Assembly (NCBI RefSeq): GCF_003634585.1
Contig: NZ_RBLG01000002.1
Location: 744,001-808,000, forward strand
Length of the DNA stretch: 64,000 nucleotides
Direction of reading: 5' to 3'
Source: Gillisia mitskevichiae
GTDB taxonomy: Bacteria; Bacteroidota; Bacteroidia; Flavobacteriales; Flavobacteriaceae
Shown here: positions 10,706 through 18,993 of the stretch, piece by piece
Layout of the letters: each line of letters opens with the position of its first letter
How positions within the stretch are numbered: the stretch's first letter is position 1
Program-made: the position numbers and the translations under genes
The notes under the pieces: generated by a model
What the model saw: the letters and a program-made list of their open reading frames with translations, nothing else
Told to the model about the DNA's origin: nothing
Databases searched by the model: none

Positions 10706-10799
10706 GGCAAGCGACCCACATCACACCGCTACGACCACTTACCCTTGCTGCGTTCCCGCCCTGGGGGATTCAGCAGGAGCTGGTTGTGTGGGACTTGCC
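10706..10799 (-). ncRNA. ffs: Signal recognition particle RNA, small bacterial type
   Basis: A minus-strand RNA of about 94 nt. The 5' end (GGCAAGTCCCACACAAC) pairs with the 3' end (TGTGGGTCGCTTGCC) to form the long SRP hairpin. The apical domain carries the conserved Ffh-binding internal loops (CCAGGGCGGGAACGCAGCAA, equivalent to domain IV of 4.5S RNA). It scaffolds Ffh for co-translational membrane targeting. A near-consensus promoter ends 5 bases before its 5' end. A 68-codon plus-strand frame across it (10638-10844) is not a gene. Confidence 0.95.
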
Positions 10800-10803
10800 G
10801 CTG

Positions 10804-10834
10804 CAAATATACAATGTTTACTACATTTTGCAAG
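10804..10834 (-). promoter_or_regulatory. Promoter of the SRP RNA
   Basis: CTTG (10834-10831), an exact 19-nt spacer and TATATTTG (10811-10804), 5 nt before the first base of the RNA stem. This serves as an internal reference for promoter geometry in this genome. Confidence 0.75.
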
Positions 10835-10887
10835 GATTTTTTAAATTGAATTAATTAATTTAGCCCAAAGCAAACACCATTTTTTTC

Positions 10888-11943
10888 ATGAAGAAAGCTA
10901 AGCTCCTGTTACTGTTTATTTTAAATGTTTTATTTATTTCCTGCGGAAGTAATTCTGATAAAAATAAAAGTGAATTTTCTCTCAGTTTTGTGAGTTCTAA
11001 AGCCGAATTTCAATTAGGTGAGACCATAAAAGTGGTTGTTCAGAATCCAAAAAACAAGAAAATAGATTCTACTTCCTTTTATTTTGAAACCGAATTGCTG
11101 GGTACTGCTACTTCTACTCCTGAATTAGAAATTCCTTTAAATTTCGAAAAATTAGGAAATCAAAAGATCAATGCTATTGTTTTTTCCGAAGGTACTGCTG
11201 ATAGTCTTCAAATAGCTATTAAGATATTTAATAATAAAGCACCAGAAATTTACACTTATAATGTTATAAACACCTATCCACACGATATCGAAGCTTATAC
11301 TCAAGGCTTAGAATTCTTTAAAGACACATTATATGAAAGCACTGGACAGTATGGGACTTCTTCATTAAGAAAAACGAATTTTGAAACTGGAGAAGTTTTA
11401 AAGAAAATAGAATTGTCCGATCAATATTTTGGTGAAGGCCTATCAATTTTAAATGGAAATATTTACCAACTTACCTGGAAAGAAGGGGAAGGTTTTATTT
11501 ACAATCTTAAAGATCTTAAAAAGACAGGATCATTTAACTTTAATAATAGTAAAGAAGGCTGGGGCTTGTGTAATGATGGAAAGAAATTCTACAAGAGCGA
11601 TGGTACCGAAAAAATCTGGATCTTGAATTCAGAAACTTTAGCTGAAGAAAACTTTATACAACCCACCACAAATAAATCTATCTCTACTCAATTAAATGAA
11701 TTGGAATGGGTAGAAGGGAAAATTTACGCGAACACCTATCAAAAAGATGGAGTTGCTATTATCAATCCGAAGAATGGAGCTATAGAAGGAATTATTAATT
11801 TTAAAGGCTTGCGAGATAAAGTTAAGCAACATCCACAACTTGATGTTCTAAATGGGATCGCATATAATCCTAATACTAAGAAATTATATGTGACTGGGAA
11901 GAACTGGAATAAATTATTTGAAGTTGAAATAGTTAAAAAATGA
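10888..11943 (+). CDS. Glutaminyl-peptide cyclotransferase-like lipoprotein
   Basis: A 351-residue lipoprotein with a lipobox ending at Cys19 (FISC). Residues 30-115 form an N-terminal beta-sandwich-like extension. From about 120 the sequence fits the plant/bacterial-type glutamine cyclotransferase five-bladed beta-propeller: YPHD, then TQGLEF, an ESTGQYG segment, GEGLS, a repeated LTWKEG pattern, GWGL and NELEWVEG. This enzyme class cyclises N-terminal Gln to pyroglutamate in exported proteins. Anchoring at the cell envelope fits that role. Its stop overlaps the next start by 4 bases (ATGA), so the two genes form an operon. Confidence 0.88.
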   Translation: MKKAKLLLLFILNVLFISCGSNSDKNKSEFSLSFVSSKAEFQLGETIKVVVQNPKNKKIDSTSFYFETELLGTATSTPELEIPLNFEKLGNQKINAIVFSEGTADSLQIAIKIFNNKAPEIYTYNVINTYPHDIEAYTQGLEFFKDTLYESTGQYGTSSLRKTNFETGEVLKKIELSDQYFGEGLSILNGNIYQLTWKEGEGFIYNLKDLKKTGSFNFNNSKEGWGLCNDGKKFYKSDGTEKIWILNSETLAEENFIQPTTNKSISTQLNELEWVEGKIYANTYQKDGVAIINPKNGAIEGIINFKGLRDKVKQHPQLDVLNGIAYNPNTKKLYVTGKNWNKLFEVEIVKK

Positions 11944-12344
11944 GTGGTACTCCAGAAATCTTCGAAAAAACTATTAAAGTAAAAGCTTCAGATCTAGATG
12001 AACTAAAGCATGTGAATAATGTGCAATACGTACAATGGATTCAAGACATTGCAAAAGAGCATTGGGAAAAACGTGCTTCCGAAGAAACATTAAATACCTG
12101 TTTCTGGGTTGTTATTCGGCATGAGATAGATTACAAACAACAAGCCTTCTTAGATGAAGAACTTCTAATTCAAACTTTTGTAGGAGAACATACACATGTT
12201 ACCTCGCAAAGATTAGTGAATATAGTAAACAAGAAAACAAAAAAGCTACTTGTAAAAGCCAAGTCTACTTGGTGTTTGATGGATTATAAAACCAAAAAAC
12301 CCGTAAAGATCTCTGAAGAGATGGTACGGGTTTTTTATAGTTAA
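11940..12344 (+). CDS. Acyl-CoA thioesterase, 4HBT hotdog fold
   Basis: A 134-residue hotdog-fold protein of the 4-hydroxybenzoyl-CoA thioesterase family. The N-terminal block (DLDELKHVNNVQYVQWI) places the catalytic Asp/Glu-Asn positions characteristic of the YbgC-like branch, followed by the long hotdog helix. It probably hydrolyses short acyl-CoA thioesters in the cytoplasm; the substrate cannot be read from sequence. Translation is coupled to the cyclotransferase gene by a 4-base overlap. Its last 17 codons also form a strong intrinsic terminator hairpin. Confidence 0.85.
   Translation: MSGTPEIFEKTIKVKASDLDELKHVNNVQYVQWIQDIAKEHWEKRASEETLNTCFWVVIRHEIDYKQQAFLDEELLIQTFVGEHTHVTSQRLVNIVNKKTKKLLVKAKSTWCLMDYKTKKPVKISEEMVRVFYS
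12294..12336 (+). terminator. Intrinsic terminator embedded in the thioesterase coding end
   Basis: An outer 12-bp perfect stem AAAAAACCCGTA (12294-12305) with TACGGGTTTTTT (12325-12336) encloses a second 6-bp hairpin ATCTCT/AGAGAT (12309-12322). The stop codon is at 12342-12344, so the whole structure is translated sequence. Confidence 0.75.
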
Positions 12345-12395
12345 ATAATCTAGATTCTTATAATTATCGGGATCGGAATGTGATAATAAGTATTA

Positions 12396-13682
12396 TTATA
12401 AAGTTTTAGCAACTTTGTTTACTGCTGCAATAGTTTTATCTAAATCTTCGTAAGACAAGGCTTCGGTTATAAACCAGGTTTCAAAAGCACTTGGTGCAAT
12501 ATAGATCCCCTCAGCCAACAAACCGTGGAAAAATTCTTTAAAAATATGATTGTTCGCATTAGCTGCAGAGGAAAAATCTGTTACAGGATTTTCTGAAAAA
12601 TGAATTGAGATCATCGATCCTAATCTATTTATTGTATGAGGAACGTTGTTTGCTTTTAATGCGCTATCTATCCCTTCATGTAAATAAGCTGTTTTCTCGT
12701 CTATACTTTTAAAGATCTCTCTCTTGCTATCAAGTTCTTCCAACATTGCTAGACCAGCAGCCATAGCTAATGGATTCCCACTTAATGTCCCAGCTTGATA
12801 AACCGGTCCTATTGGTGCTAAATGATCCATTATCTCTGCCCTAGCTGCAAAAGCTCCTACTGGCAATCCACCTCCAATAACTTTACCAAAGGTCACTATG
12901 TCTGCGCGGACATCCAGTCTTTCTTGAACTCCTCCTGGAGCCAATCTAAACCCAGTCATTACCTCATCAAAAACTAATAAGATATCATTCTCGTCACACA
13001 GCCTACGTAATCCTTCTAAAAATCCATCTCTTGGAGGAATACAACCCATATTACCGGCTACAGGCTCTAAAATTATACAAGCAATTTCACCAGGATTCAA
13101 TTCTACAAGATTTCTAACATCATCTAGATCATTAAACGCTGCAAGCAAAGTGTCTTTTGCTGTACCAGCAGTTACTCCCGGACTATTAGGAGTGCCAAAT
13201 GTTACCGCTCCACTTCCCGCTTGAATTAAAAATGAATCGCTATGACCATGATAACAACCAGCAAATTTTATTATTTTTTCCTTACCTGTAAATCCGCGGG
13301 CTAATCTCACTGCACTCATACAAGCTTCAGTCCCTGAATTTACAAATCTAATCTTGTCTATATTAGGAACCATCTTTACTGCTAATTCGGCAATCTTGGT
13401 TTCAATTTCTGTAGGAGTTCCAAAAGATGTTCCTTTTCTCGCTTTTTCAATAACTGCATCTACCACAGGTTTAAAAGCATGTCCAAGGATCATTGGACCC
13501 CAAGAATTAATATAATCTATATACTTGTTCCCATCTTCATCGTATAAATAAGCACCTTCTGCTTTTTCAATAAAAATAGGAGTTCCTCCAACTGCATTAA
13601 AGGCTCTTACGGGAGAATTCACTCCTCCAGGTATTACTTTTTGTGCAGCTTCAAATAATGCACTACTTCTTTTATAATTCAT
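12396..13682 (-). CDS. hemL: Glutamate-1-semialdehyde 2,1-aminomutase
   Basis: A 428-residue PLP enzyme converting glutamate-1-semialdehyde to 5-aminolevulinate in C5-pathway heme synthesis. The PLP lysine is Lys267 in TFGKVIGGG. Other family marks are the N-terminal [23 protein letters not shown] and the [11 protein letters not shown] block with the PLP-ring Asp. Length is standard. It is the last of three same-strand genes; only 9 bases separate it from the upstream glucosaminidase, suggesting co-transcription although the functions are unrelated. Confidence 0.98.
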   Translation of the reverse strand: MNYKRSSALFEAAQKVIPGGVNSPVRAFNAVGGTPIFIEKAEGAYLYDEDGNKYIDYINSWGPMILGHAFKPVVDAVIEKARKGTSFGTPTEIETKIAELAVKMVPNIDKIRFVNSGTEACMSAVRLARGFTGKEKIIKFAGCYHGHSDSFLIQAGSGAVTFGTPNSPGVTAGTAKDTLLAAFNDLDDVRNLVELNPGEIACIILEPVAGNMGCIPPRDGFLEGLRRLCDENDILLVFDEVMTGFRLAPGGVQERLDVRADIVTFGKVIGGGLPVGAFAARAEIMDHLAPIGPVYQAGTLSGNPLAMAAGLAMLEELDSKREIFKSIDEKTAYLHEGIDSALKANNVPHTINRLGSMISIHFSENPVTDFSSAANANNHIFKEFFHGLLAEGIYIAPSAFETWFITEALSYEDLDKTIAAVNKVAKTL

Positions 13683-13691
13683 AATTAAGTA

Positions 13692-14516
13692 TCAATTAGC
13701 TGTAGAATCTACAATAAGTTCCTGCCCAATAGCAATATTTGTATTAGGAAGGTTATTAATCTTTTGTAATGTTTCTACACTAGTATTATTTCGTTTTGCA
13801 ATAGAATATAAGGTATCTCCTTTTTGCACTATATAATTATTAGATCCATTAGATCTAACTGCCACTTCTCTTCTCTCCCTTCTAAATGTTTTACCTAAAA
13901 CTTCACTATCGAATCTATCAAGCTCGTAGCGTTCTATAATATCGATAAGCTTTCTAGGGTATAATCTATCTGTAGCATAGCCCGCAGCCCGAAGACCTTT
14001 TGCCCAAGATTCATAATCGTCTATATCTAAATCGAAAAGATCTGCATATCGCCTTCTTTGGCTAAGAAATAAAGAATGATCCCGATATGAGTATTTTGGA
14101 TCGTTATATTTCCTGAAACACTCCTGAGATCTGTCGTCATCATGATACACTTTATCCCCTTCCCAATCGTGACATTTTATACCAAAATGGTTATTAGCTT
14201 TTCTGGTTAGTTCTCCTCTTCCTGCTCCAGATTCTAAAATTCCTTGTGCCAGCGTTATACTTGCAGGGATTTTATAAAGTCTCATTTCCTCTTGTGCTAT
14301 TTCATGAAAATTAGCCACATATTCTTCTACCACATTTGCATAAGAACCTTTGGGTGCACTTACTGCTCTGGTAGAATTCTGACCGACTTTTTTTGAAGTT
14401 ATTTCCCTTTTCTCCTCATTTTTTTGAGATACTACTTTCTTCTTACTTCCACAAGAAGCTAAAAAAAGTAAAAGAGAAAATCCTAAAAGGAGTTTATGAA
14501 GTTTTATTTTATACAT
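13692..14516 (-). CDS. Glucosaminidase lipoprotein with C-terminal LysM
   Basis: A 274-residue peptidoglycan hydrolase. The lipobox ends at Cys22 (LASC), followed by a Lys/Ser-rich linker. A GH73-type mannosyl-glycoprotein endo-beta-N-acetylglucosaminidase domain occupies about residues 65-215: ITLAQGILESGAG holds the catalytic Glu, followed by NNHFGIKC and a conserved region with YSYRDHS. One LysM domain binding peptidoglycan ends the protein (about 228-271, YIVQKGDTLYSIAKR). It probably acts in septum or wall remodelling from the outer membrane. The first 8 bases overlap the upstream PLP gene. Confidence 0.92.
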   Translation of the reverse strand: MYKIKLHKLLLGFSLLLFLASCGSKKKVVSQKNEEKREITSKKVGQNSTRAVSAPKGSYANVVEEYVANFHEIAQEEMRLYKIPASITLAQGILESGAGRGELTRKANNHFGIKCHDWEGDKVYHDDDRSQECFRKYNDPKYSYRDHSLFLSQRRRYADLFDLDIDDYESWAKGLRAAGYATDRLYPRKLIDIIERYELDRFDSEVLGKTFRRERREVAVRSNGSNNYIVQKGDTLYSIAKRNNTSVETLQKINNLPNTNIAIGQELIVDSTAN

Positions 14517-15447
14517 CTATGAGAGGTAGATTTTTTTTAGTCAATAATTCATTCATTCCTGCGATACCTTGAAGACCGCCAGTATGAATGGCTAAAATAC
14601 GAGAATTTTGAGGGAATTTAGAATTTTCTATCATATCAATAATTCCAAAAAGCATCTTTCCTGTATAAACGGGATCAAGTGCAATCTTGTATTTTTGATT
14701 GAACTGATTAATGAAATGAACCAGTTCAGGATTTACTTTTGCATAACCTCCAAAATGATAGTCTGTTATTAAACTCCAATTTTTTCGAGAAGTATTTTTT
14801 TTTATCTCAGAAGAGAGCCAATCTCCTTTAAGTGCTGGAAAACCTAATATTTGTTGGTTGTCATTAGAAGCATTTATAATCCCCGAGATTGTGCCACCTG
14901 TGCCAACAGAACAACAGATATAATCGAACTGGGTATCCTCTTCTTTTAAAATTTCTTCACAACCTTTAATCGCCCATGGGTTTGTACCTCCTTCAGGAAT
15001 TAGATAAAAAGCTCCAAATTCAGTATCCAAATTCTTTAAAAAAACCGCCTCTTCTTTTAATTTATAAAGATCTCTGGAGATAAAATGTAGCTGCATACCA
15101 TGAGCTGCTGCATATTTTAAAGTTTTATTGGTAGAATAAGTTTTTTCTAAATCTTCCCCCAGCTCTTCGCCTCTTATAACACCAATAGTTTTTAAACCAT
15201 ACTTCCCACCTGCAGCGGCTGTTGCAGCAATATGATTGGAGTAAGCCCCGCCAAATGTCAAAAGTGTTGTTGAGTTTCTTTTTAGCGCTTCAGAGATATT
15301 ATATTTTAGTTTTCTGAATTTATTTCCTGAGACAAAAGGGTCAATCAAATCTTCCCTTTTTATATGTAAAGAAATATTGGAAGACTTAAAATGAACAACC
15401 ATCTGATTGGTTGAAGAAGTAAAATTAAAATCGGCTTCCTGCATCAT
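14509..15447 (-). CDS. PLP-dependent 1-aminocyclopropane-1-carboxylate deaminase / D-cysteine desulfhydrase family
   Basis: A protein of about 312 residues with a fold type II (tryptophan synthase beta-like) PLP fold. The PLP lysine lies in a SGNKFRKLKYN block near the N terminus, GGAYSNHIAATAAAGG supplies the phosphate-binding Asn region, and a Gly-rich GTGGTISG loop binds PLP phosphate. The family covers ACC deaminases and D-cysteine desulfhydrases; from sequence alone the second activity is more common in non-plant-associated bacteria. I use the Met at 15447; the frame also offers a start at 15471. It overlaps the glucosaminidase gene by 8 bases. Confidence 0.85.
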   Translation of the reverse strand: MMQEADFNFTSSTNQMVVHFKSSNISLHIKREDLIDPFVSGNKFRKLKYNISEALKRNSTTLLTFGGAYSNHIAATAAAGGKYGLKTIGVIRGEELGEDLEKTYSTNKTLKYAAAHGMQLHFISRDLYKLKEEAVFLKNLDTEFGAFYLIPEGGTNPWAIKGCEEILKEEDTQFDYICCSVGTGGTISGIINASNDNQQILGFPALKGDWLSSEIKKNTSRKNWSLITDYHFGGYAKVNPELVHFINQFNQKYKIALDPVYTGKMLFGIIDMIENSKFPQNSRILAIHTGGLQGIAGMNELLTKKNLPLIDV

Positions 15448-15559
15448 ATTGCAAAGATTCAAAAAATGCATTCAGAAATTATAAAAAATGAGCTTCAATT
15501 TTTGAAGAGATCAAAGATATTTTGAATGTACCTAAAGTATAATTATTTGATAAAGGAGA

Positions 15560-15650
15560 TCATTCTGAACTTGTTTCAGAATCTCATAACACTTCTAGCA
15601 AATCAATAGATTGAAACCTTGAAATATATTCAGGGGTGACTAGACAGCTA
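15560..15650. repeat. Candidate REP-like intergenic palindromic element
   Basis: An 8-bp perfect palindrome ATTCTGAA/TTCAGAAT (15562-15569 and 15575-15582) with loop CTTGT begins a block that ends in a TTCAGGGGTGAC-type segment. It resembles the short non-coding palindromes scattered between genes in flavobacterial genomes. Repetition elsewhere cannot be tested here. Confidence 0.35.
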
Positions 15651-15673
15651 TTATTACAAAAAATTGAAAATGC

Positions 15674-16000
15674 CTATAAGTATTTTAGGAAGCTCCAAAA
15701 ACTTCTGCCTTTTATATAACTAAGGTTGAATTCATTAGTATAAGCCTCCCTTTCAAAAGATATATTTCGATAGGCTAAAAATTTATTTTTATACTGAAAA
15801 AATCTGATGCCAAATTCTACCATGTACCATACATAGAAAAATACGATAAGCATTTCTGCCTGCTGTTTTAAATGGACCTTTTCATGATTAAGTAAAACAG
15901 GATCATTTTTAAAACTTTTATTTTTCAAAATAACAAATGGCCAAAGGCTAATGCCTTTAAAACCTTTAGCTAAAAGAAATTTGTTTACCAGAACAATCAT
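15674..16000 (-). CDS. Minimal HExxH membrane protein, M56-like
   Basis: A 108-residue protein. Residues 36-50 contain HEKVH (His39, Glu40, His43), the zinc-binding HExxH of gluzincin metallopeptidases. A hydrophobic helix (about 51-66) follows, then FEREAY with Glu83/Glu85 at a position suited to the third zinc ligand. This order resembles the peptidase core of BlaR1/MecR1 (M56) reduced to about 100 residues. No sensor domain and no neighbouring BlaI repressor are present. It is divergent from the DUF5522 gene, whose -33 element overlaps this start codon. Peptidase activity is inferred, not shown. Confidence 0.7.
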   Translation of the reverse strand: MIVLVNKFLLAKGFKGISLWPFVILKNKSFKNDPVLLNHEKVHLKQQAEMLIVFFYVWYMVEFGIRFFQYKNKFLAYRNISFEREAYTNEFNLSYIKGRSFWSFLKYL

Positions 16001-16028
16001 TGGCGAAAGTTAAGAATTTGTATTTTTG
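16000..16028 (+). promoter_or_regulatory. Promoter of the DUF5522 gene
   Basis: TTG (16000-16002), an 18-nt spacer and TATTTTTG (16021-16028). With the SRP RNA spacing, transcription would start at 16033, the A of the ATG. Confidence 0.55.
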
Positions 16029-16032
16029 TGTA

Positions 16033-16200
16033 ATGAATAATTTTTCAAAAAAGATCCCTTTAGAAGAAGGTGATTTCTATATAACACCAGAAGGCTACAG
16101 GTGTTTTACAGAGCAATACCATTTAAAAAGAGGATATTGCTGTGAGAGTGGTTGTAGGCATTGCCCGTATGGTTATAGCAAAAAGACAAATTCTATATAA
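16033..16200 (+). CDS. DUF5522 small cysteine-rich protein
   Basis: A 55-residue protein starting at the ATG at 16033. It carries a YITPEGYRCFTEQYHLKRGY block followed by CCESGCRHCPYGY, whose cysteine/histidine spacing suggests metal binding. It fits the DUF5522 family, short proteins of unknown function common in Bacteroidota. A frame starting at 16000 would add 11 residues, but those would span the -7 promoter box, so the downstream Met is preferred. The message may be leaderless. Confidence 0.8.
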   Translation: MNNFSKKIPLEEGDFYITPEGYRCFTEQYHLKRGYCCESGCRHCPYGYSKKTNSI

Positions 16201-16260
16201 CTTCAAAGTGTTTTCATCAATTAAAGTCATCATAAACTATCAATCTAAAATATCGCATAC

Positions 16261-18300
16261 ATGAATTTTAAAGATCTTATCCTTCAGGGAATCCCTTCAA
16301 ATTTACCAGTTAAAAGAGATTATGATCCATCTGTTAATCATGCACCTAGAAGAAAAGAGATTTTAAATGCGGAGGAAAAAATCCTAGCGCTAAGAAATGC
16401 TTTAAGATATTTTGAACCAAAACATCATCCTACCTTAATAAAAGAATTTAAAGAGGAACTTGAAATATACGGTAGGATCTATATGTATAGATTTAAACCG
16501 ACTTACGATATTTATGCAAGACCGGTAGAGGAATATCCAGGGCCTTGTTTACAAGCCAGAGCTATTATGTTGATGATCCAAAATAATCTTGATCCAAAAG
16601 TTGCTCAACATCCTGAAGAGTTGATAACCTATGGCGGAAATGGTGCCGTATTCCAGAACTGGGCGCAGTATTTATTAGTCATGAAATACCTGGCGCAAAT
16701 GGAGGATGATCAAACTTTGGTTATTTATTCCGGGCATCCTATGGGACTATTCCCATCCAACAAGAATGCTCCACGTGTGGTGGTTACTAATGGAATGATG
16801 ACCCCTAATTACTCTCAACCAGATCACTGGGAGAAATTTAATGCACTGGGAGTAACCCAATATGGCCAAATGACCGCAGGAAGCTATATGTATATTGGGC
16901 CTCAAGGCATTGTTCATGGAACTACGATCACCGTTTTAAATGCAGGAAGGAAAATAGCAAAGAACAAGGAAGATCTAGCAGGTAAACTTTTTATCACTTC
17001 TGGCTTAGGAGGAATGAGTGGCGCACAGCCAAAAGCTGGAAATATCGCTGGCTGCATCACTGTTTGTGCTGAAATAAACCCGAAAGCGGTAACTACTCGT
17101 CATTCTCAAGGATGGGTAGATGAAGTTTGTACAGACCTAAACGAATTAACCAAAAGAGTAAGTCTTGCCAAGAAAAACAAAGAAGTTGTTTCCATCGCCT
17201 ATCAAGGGAACATCGTAGATGTGTGGGAGCATTTTGAAAAAGAAAATTTGTTTGTAGATCTTGGTAGTGATCAAACCTCATTACATAATCCCTGGGCTGG
17301 AGGTTATTATCCGGTTGGTATGAGTCTGGAAGAATCAAATAATATGATGGCCAATGATCCTGAAAAATTTAAAATCAAAGTTCAGGAAAGTTTGTGCCGA
17401 CAGACCACGGCAATAAATAAGCATACCCAGAAAGGAACTTATTTCTTTGATTATGGAAATGCCTTCCTATTAGAGGCATCCCGGGCAGGTGCTAATATTT
17501 ATAAGAATGAAGATGGAGCGTTTGTAGATTCTACTGCTTTTAAAGCCTCAGATCTGGAAAGTGCAGCTTTTGCCTATCCTTCTTATGTGCAAGACATTAT
17601 GGGACCAATGTGTTTTGATTATGGATTTGGACCATTTAGATGGGTTTGCGCCTCTGGCTTACAGGAAGATCTAGACAAAACAGATGAAATTGCCACAGGA
17701 GTATTAGAAAAATTAAAACAGGAAGCTCCAGAAGAGATCCAATCACAATTATCTGATAATATAAAATGGATCAAGAATGCAAAATCTAATAATTTGGTCG
17801 TTGGTTCTAAAGCCAGAATTCTTTACGCCGATGCTATTGGAAGAACAGAAATTGCGCAAGCCTTTAATAATGCTATTGCAGAAAATAAAATAGGTACTGT
17901 AATTTTAGGACGAGATCATCACGATGTTTCAGGAACCGACTCCCCTTTTAGAGAAACCTCTAATATTTATGATGGCTCCAGATTCACGGCAGATATGGCA
18001 ATCCAAAATGTAATAGGAGATAGCTTTAGAGGAGCTACTTGGGTAAGTATTCATAATGGTGGTGGCGTTGGTTGGGGAGAAGTTATCAATGGGGGATTCG
18101 GTATGGTTCTTGATGGTACTAAGAAAGCGGAAAACCGCTTAAAATCTATGCTCTTTTGGGATGTTAATAATGGGTTAGCAAGACGTTCTTGGGCACGAAA
18201 TAAAGAGGCGATTTTCTCAATAAAACGTGCAATGGTCCAAGAACCTAAACTTAAGATCACCATCCCAAACCTTGTAGATGACGCGTTGTTTTCAAAATAA
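16261..18300 (+). CDS. hutU: Urocanate hydratase (long Bacteroidota form)
   Basis: A 679-residue NAD-dependent lyase converting urocanate to imidazolonepropionate, the second step of histidine degradation. It contains the NAD-binding and active-site segments TYGGNGAVFQNWAQ (about 122-135), YSGHPMGLFPS, SGLGGMSGAQPKA (about 245-257) and the C-terminal VSIHNGGGVGWGE block. It is about 120 residues longer than the Pseudomonas-type enzyme, as in other Bacteroidota. Other hut genes (hutH, hutI, hutG) are absent from the window. The DUF4136 lipoprotein follows after 28 bases. Confidence 0.97.
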   Translation: MNFKDLILQGIPSNLPVKRDYDPSVNHAPRRKEILNAEEKILALRNALRYFEPKHHPTLIKEFKEELEIYGRIYMYRFKPTYDIYARPVEEYPGPCLQARAIMLMIQNNLDPKVAQHPEELITYGGNGAVFQNWAQYLLVMKYLAQMEDDQTLVIYSGHPMGLFPSNKNAPRVVVTNGMMTPNYSQPDHWEKFNALGVTQYGQMTAGSYMYIGPQGIVHGTTITVLNAGRKIAKNKEDLAGKLFITSGLGGMSGAQPKAGNIAGCITVCAEINPKAVTTRHSQGWVDEVCTDLNELTKRVSLAKKNKEVVSIAYQGNIVDVWEHFEKENLFVDLGSDQTSLHNPWAGGYYPVGMSLEESNNMMANDPEKFKIKVQESLCRQTTAINKHTQKGTYFFDYGNAFLLEASRAGANIYKNEDGAFVDSTAFKASDLESAAFAYPSYVQDIMGPMCFDYGFGPFRWVCASGLQEDLDKTDEIATGVLEKLKQEAPEEIQSQLSDNIKWIKNAKSNNLVVGSKARILYADAIGRTEIAQAFNNAIAENKIGTVILGRDHHDVSGTDSPFRETSNIYDGSRFTADMAIQNVIGDSFRGATWVSIHNGGGVGWGEVINGGFGMVLDGTKKAENRLKSMLFWDVNNGLARRSWARNKEAIFSIKRAMVQEPKLKITIPNLVDDALFSK

Positions 18301-18328
18301 AGACCACAAACCATTTAAAACTTGATTT

Positions 18329-18871
18329 ATGAAATTATTTAAAATTACAGCCGTGCTATTATTTTTAGCTGTTGGCATTACTTCATGCAGCACAGTTAAA
18401 GTAGCATCAGATTACGATCAGAAAGTAGATTTTAGCCAGTACAAAAGTTTCGCTTTTTTTAAACCCGGGATAGACAAAGCTGATATCTCAGATTTAGATA
18501 AAAAAAGGATCTTACGAGCAATAGAAGAAGAAATGACAGCTAAGGGCTTTACAAAATCTGAAGAACCAGATCTATTGGTTAGTATTTTTACTAAAACTAA
18601 AGAGAATATCAATATCTATCAAAATAATAGATATGGATATGGTTATGGTTGGGGATGGAACCCTTGGTATTGGGGAGCAGGACAAAATACTGTTAACACT
18701 ACCAGCGAAGGAACACTATATATAGATCTAATAGATTCTAATGGTAAGGAATTAGTTTGGCAAGGAATGGGTACCGCCGCACTTGCTAAAGAAGTAAATA
18801 AAAAACAAGAACGTATTAGTGAGATCGTAGAGAAAATATTTGAAAAATATCCTCCAGGTCAAACAAAATAA
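18329..18871 (+). CDS. DUF4136 lipoprotein
   Basis: A 180-residue lipoprotein, lipobox ending at Cys20 (ITSC). The DUF4136 fold spans residues 22-175: SDYDQKVDFSQYKSFAF at the start, alternating helices and strands, an aromatic/Gly insertion (YGYGYGWGWNPWYWG, about 98-112), and the VWQGMGTA signature near residue 150. Members are outer-membrane-associated proteins of unknown function. It follows hutU closely and ends at a strong terminator, so hutU and this gene are probably co-transcribed. Confidence 0.88.
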   Translation: MKLFKITAVLLFLAVGITSCSTVKVASDYDQKVDFSQYKSFAFFKPGIDKADISDLDKKRILRAIEEEMTAKGFTKSEEPDLLVSIFTKTKENINIYQNNRYGYGYGWGWNPWYWGAGQNTVNTTSEGTLYIDLIDSNGKELVWQGMGTAALAKEVNKKQERISEIVEKIFEKYPPGQTK

Positions 18872-18878
18872 AATAACT

Positions 18879-18901
18879 AAAGCCTCCAAATTGGAGGCTT
18901 T
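18879..18901 (+). terminator. Intrinsic terminator
   Basis: A 9-11-bp stem AAAGCCTCC/GGAGGCTTT with a 5-nt loop, followed by a T run. Confidence 0.9.
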
Positions 18902-18916
18902 TTTTTGCTTTCAATT

Positions 18917-18946
18917 ATTGAGAAATAAGCAAACTCTGTATATTTG
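18917..18946 (+). promoter_or_regulatory. Promoter of the aromatic amino acid hydroxylase
   Basis: ATTG (18917-18920), an 18-nt spacer and an exact TATATTTG (18939-18946). The predicted leader is about 43 nt. Confidence 0.55.
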
Positions 18947-18993
18947 GTTTCGTATTTTGTATCTTTATAAGCACATTTAATGAGTTACCCACT

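Noticed and set aside
10662-10724. Longer start of the SDR
   Set aside because: It would add a hydrophobic leader unlike SDRs and run into the SRP RNA region.
10638-10844. 68-residue plus-strand frame across the SRP RNA
   Set aside because: It is antisense to the SRP RNA, has no promoter of its own and no plausible protein features.
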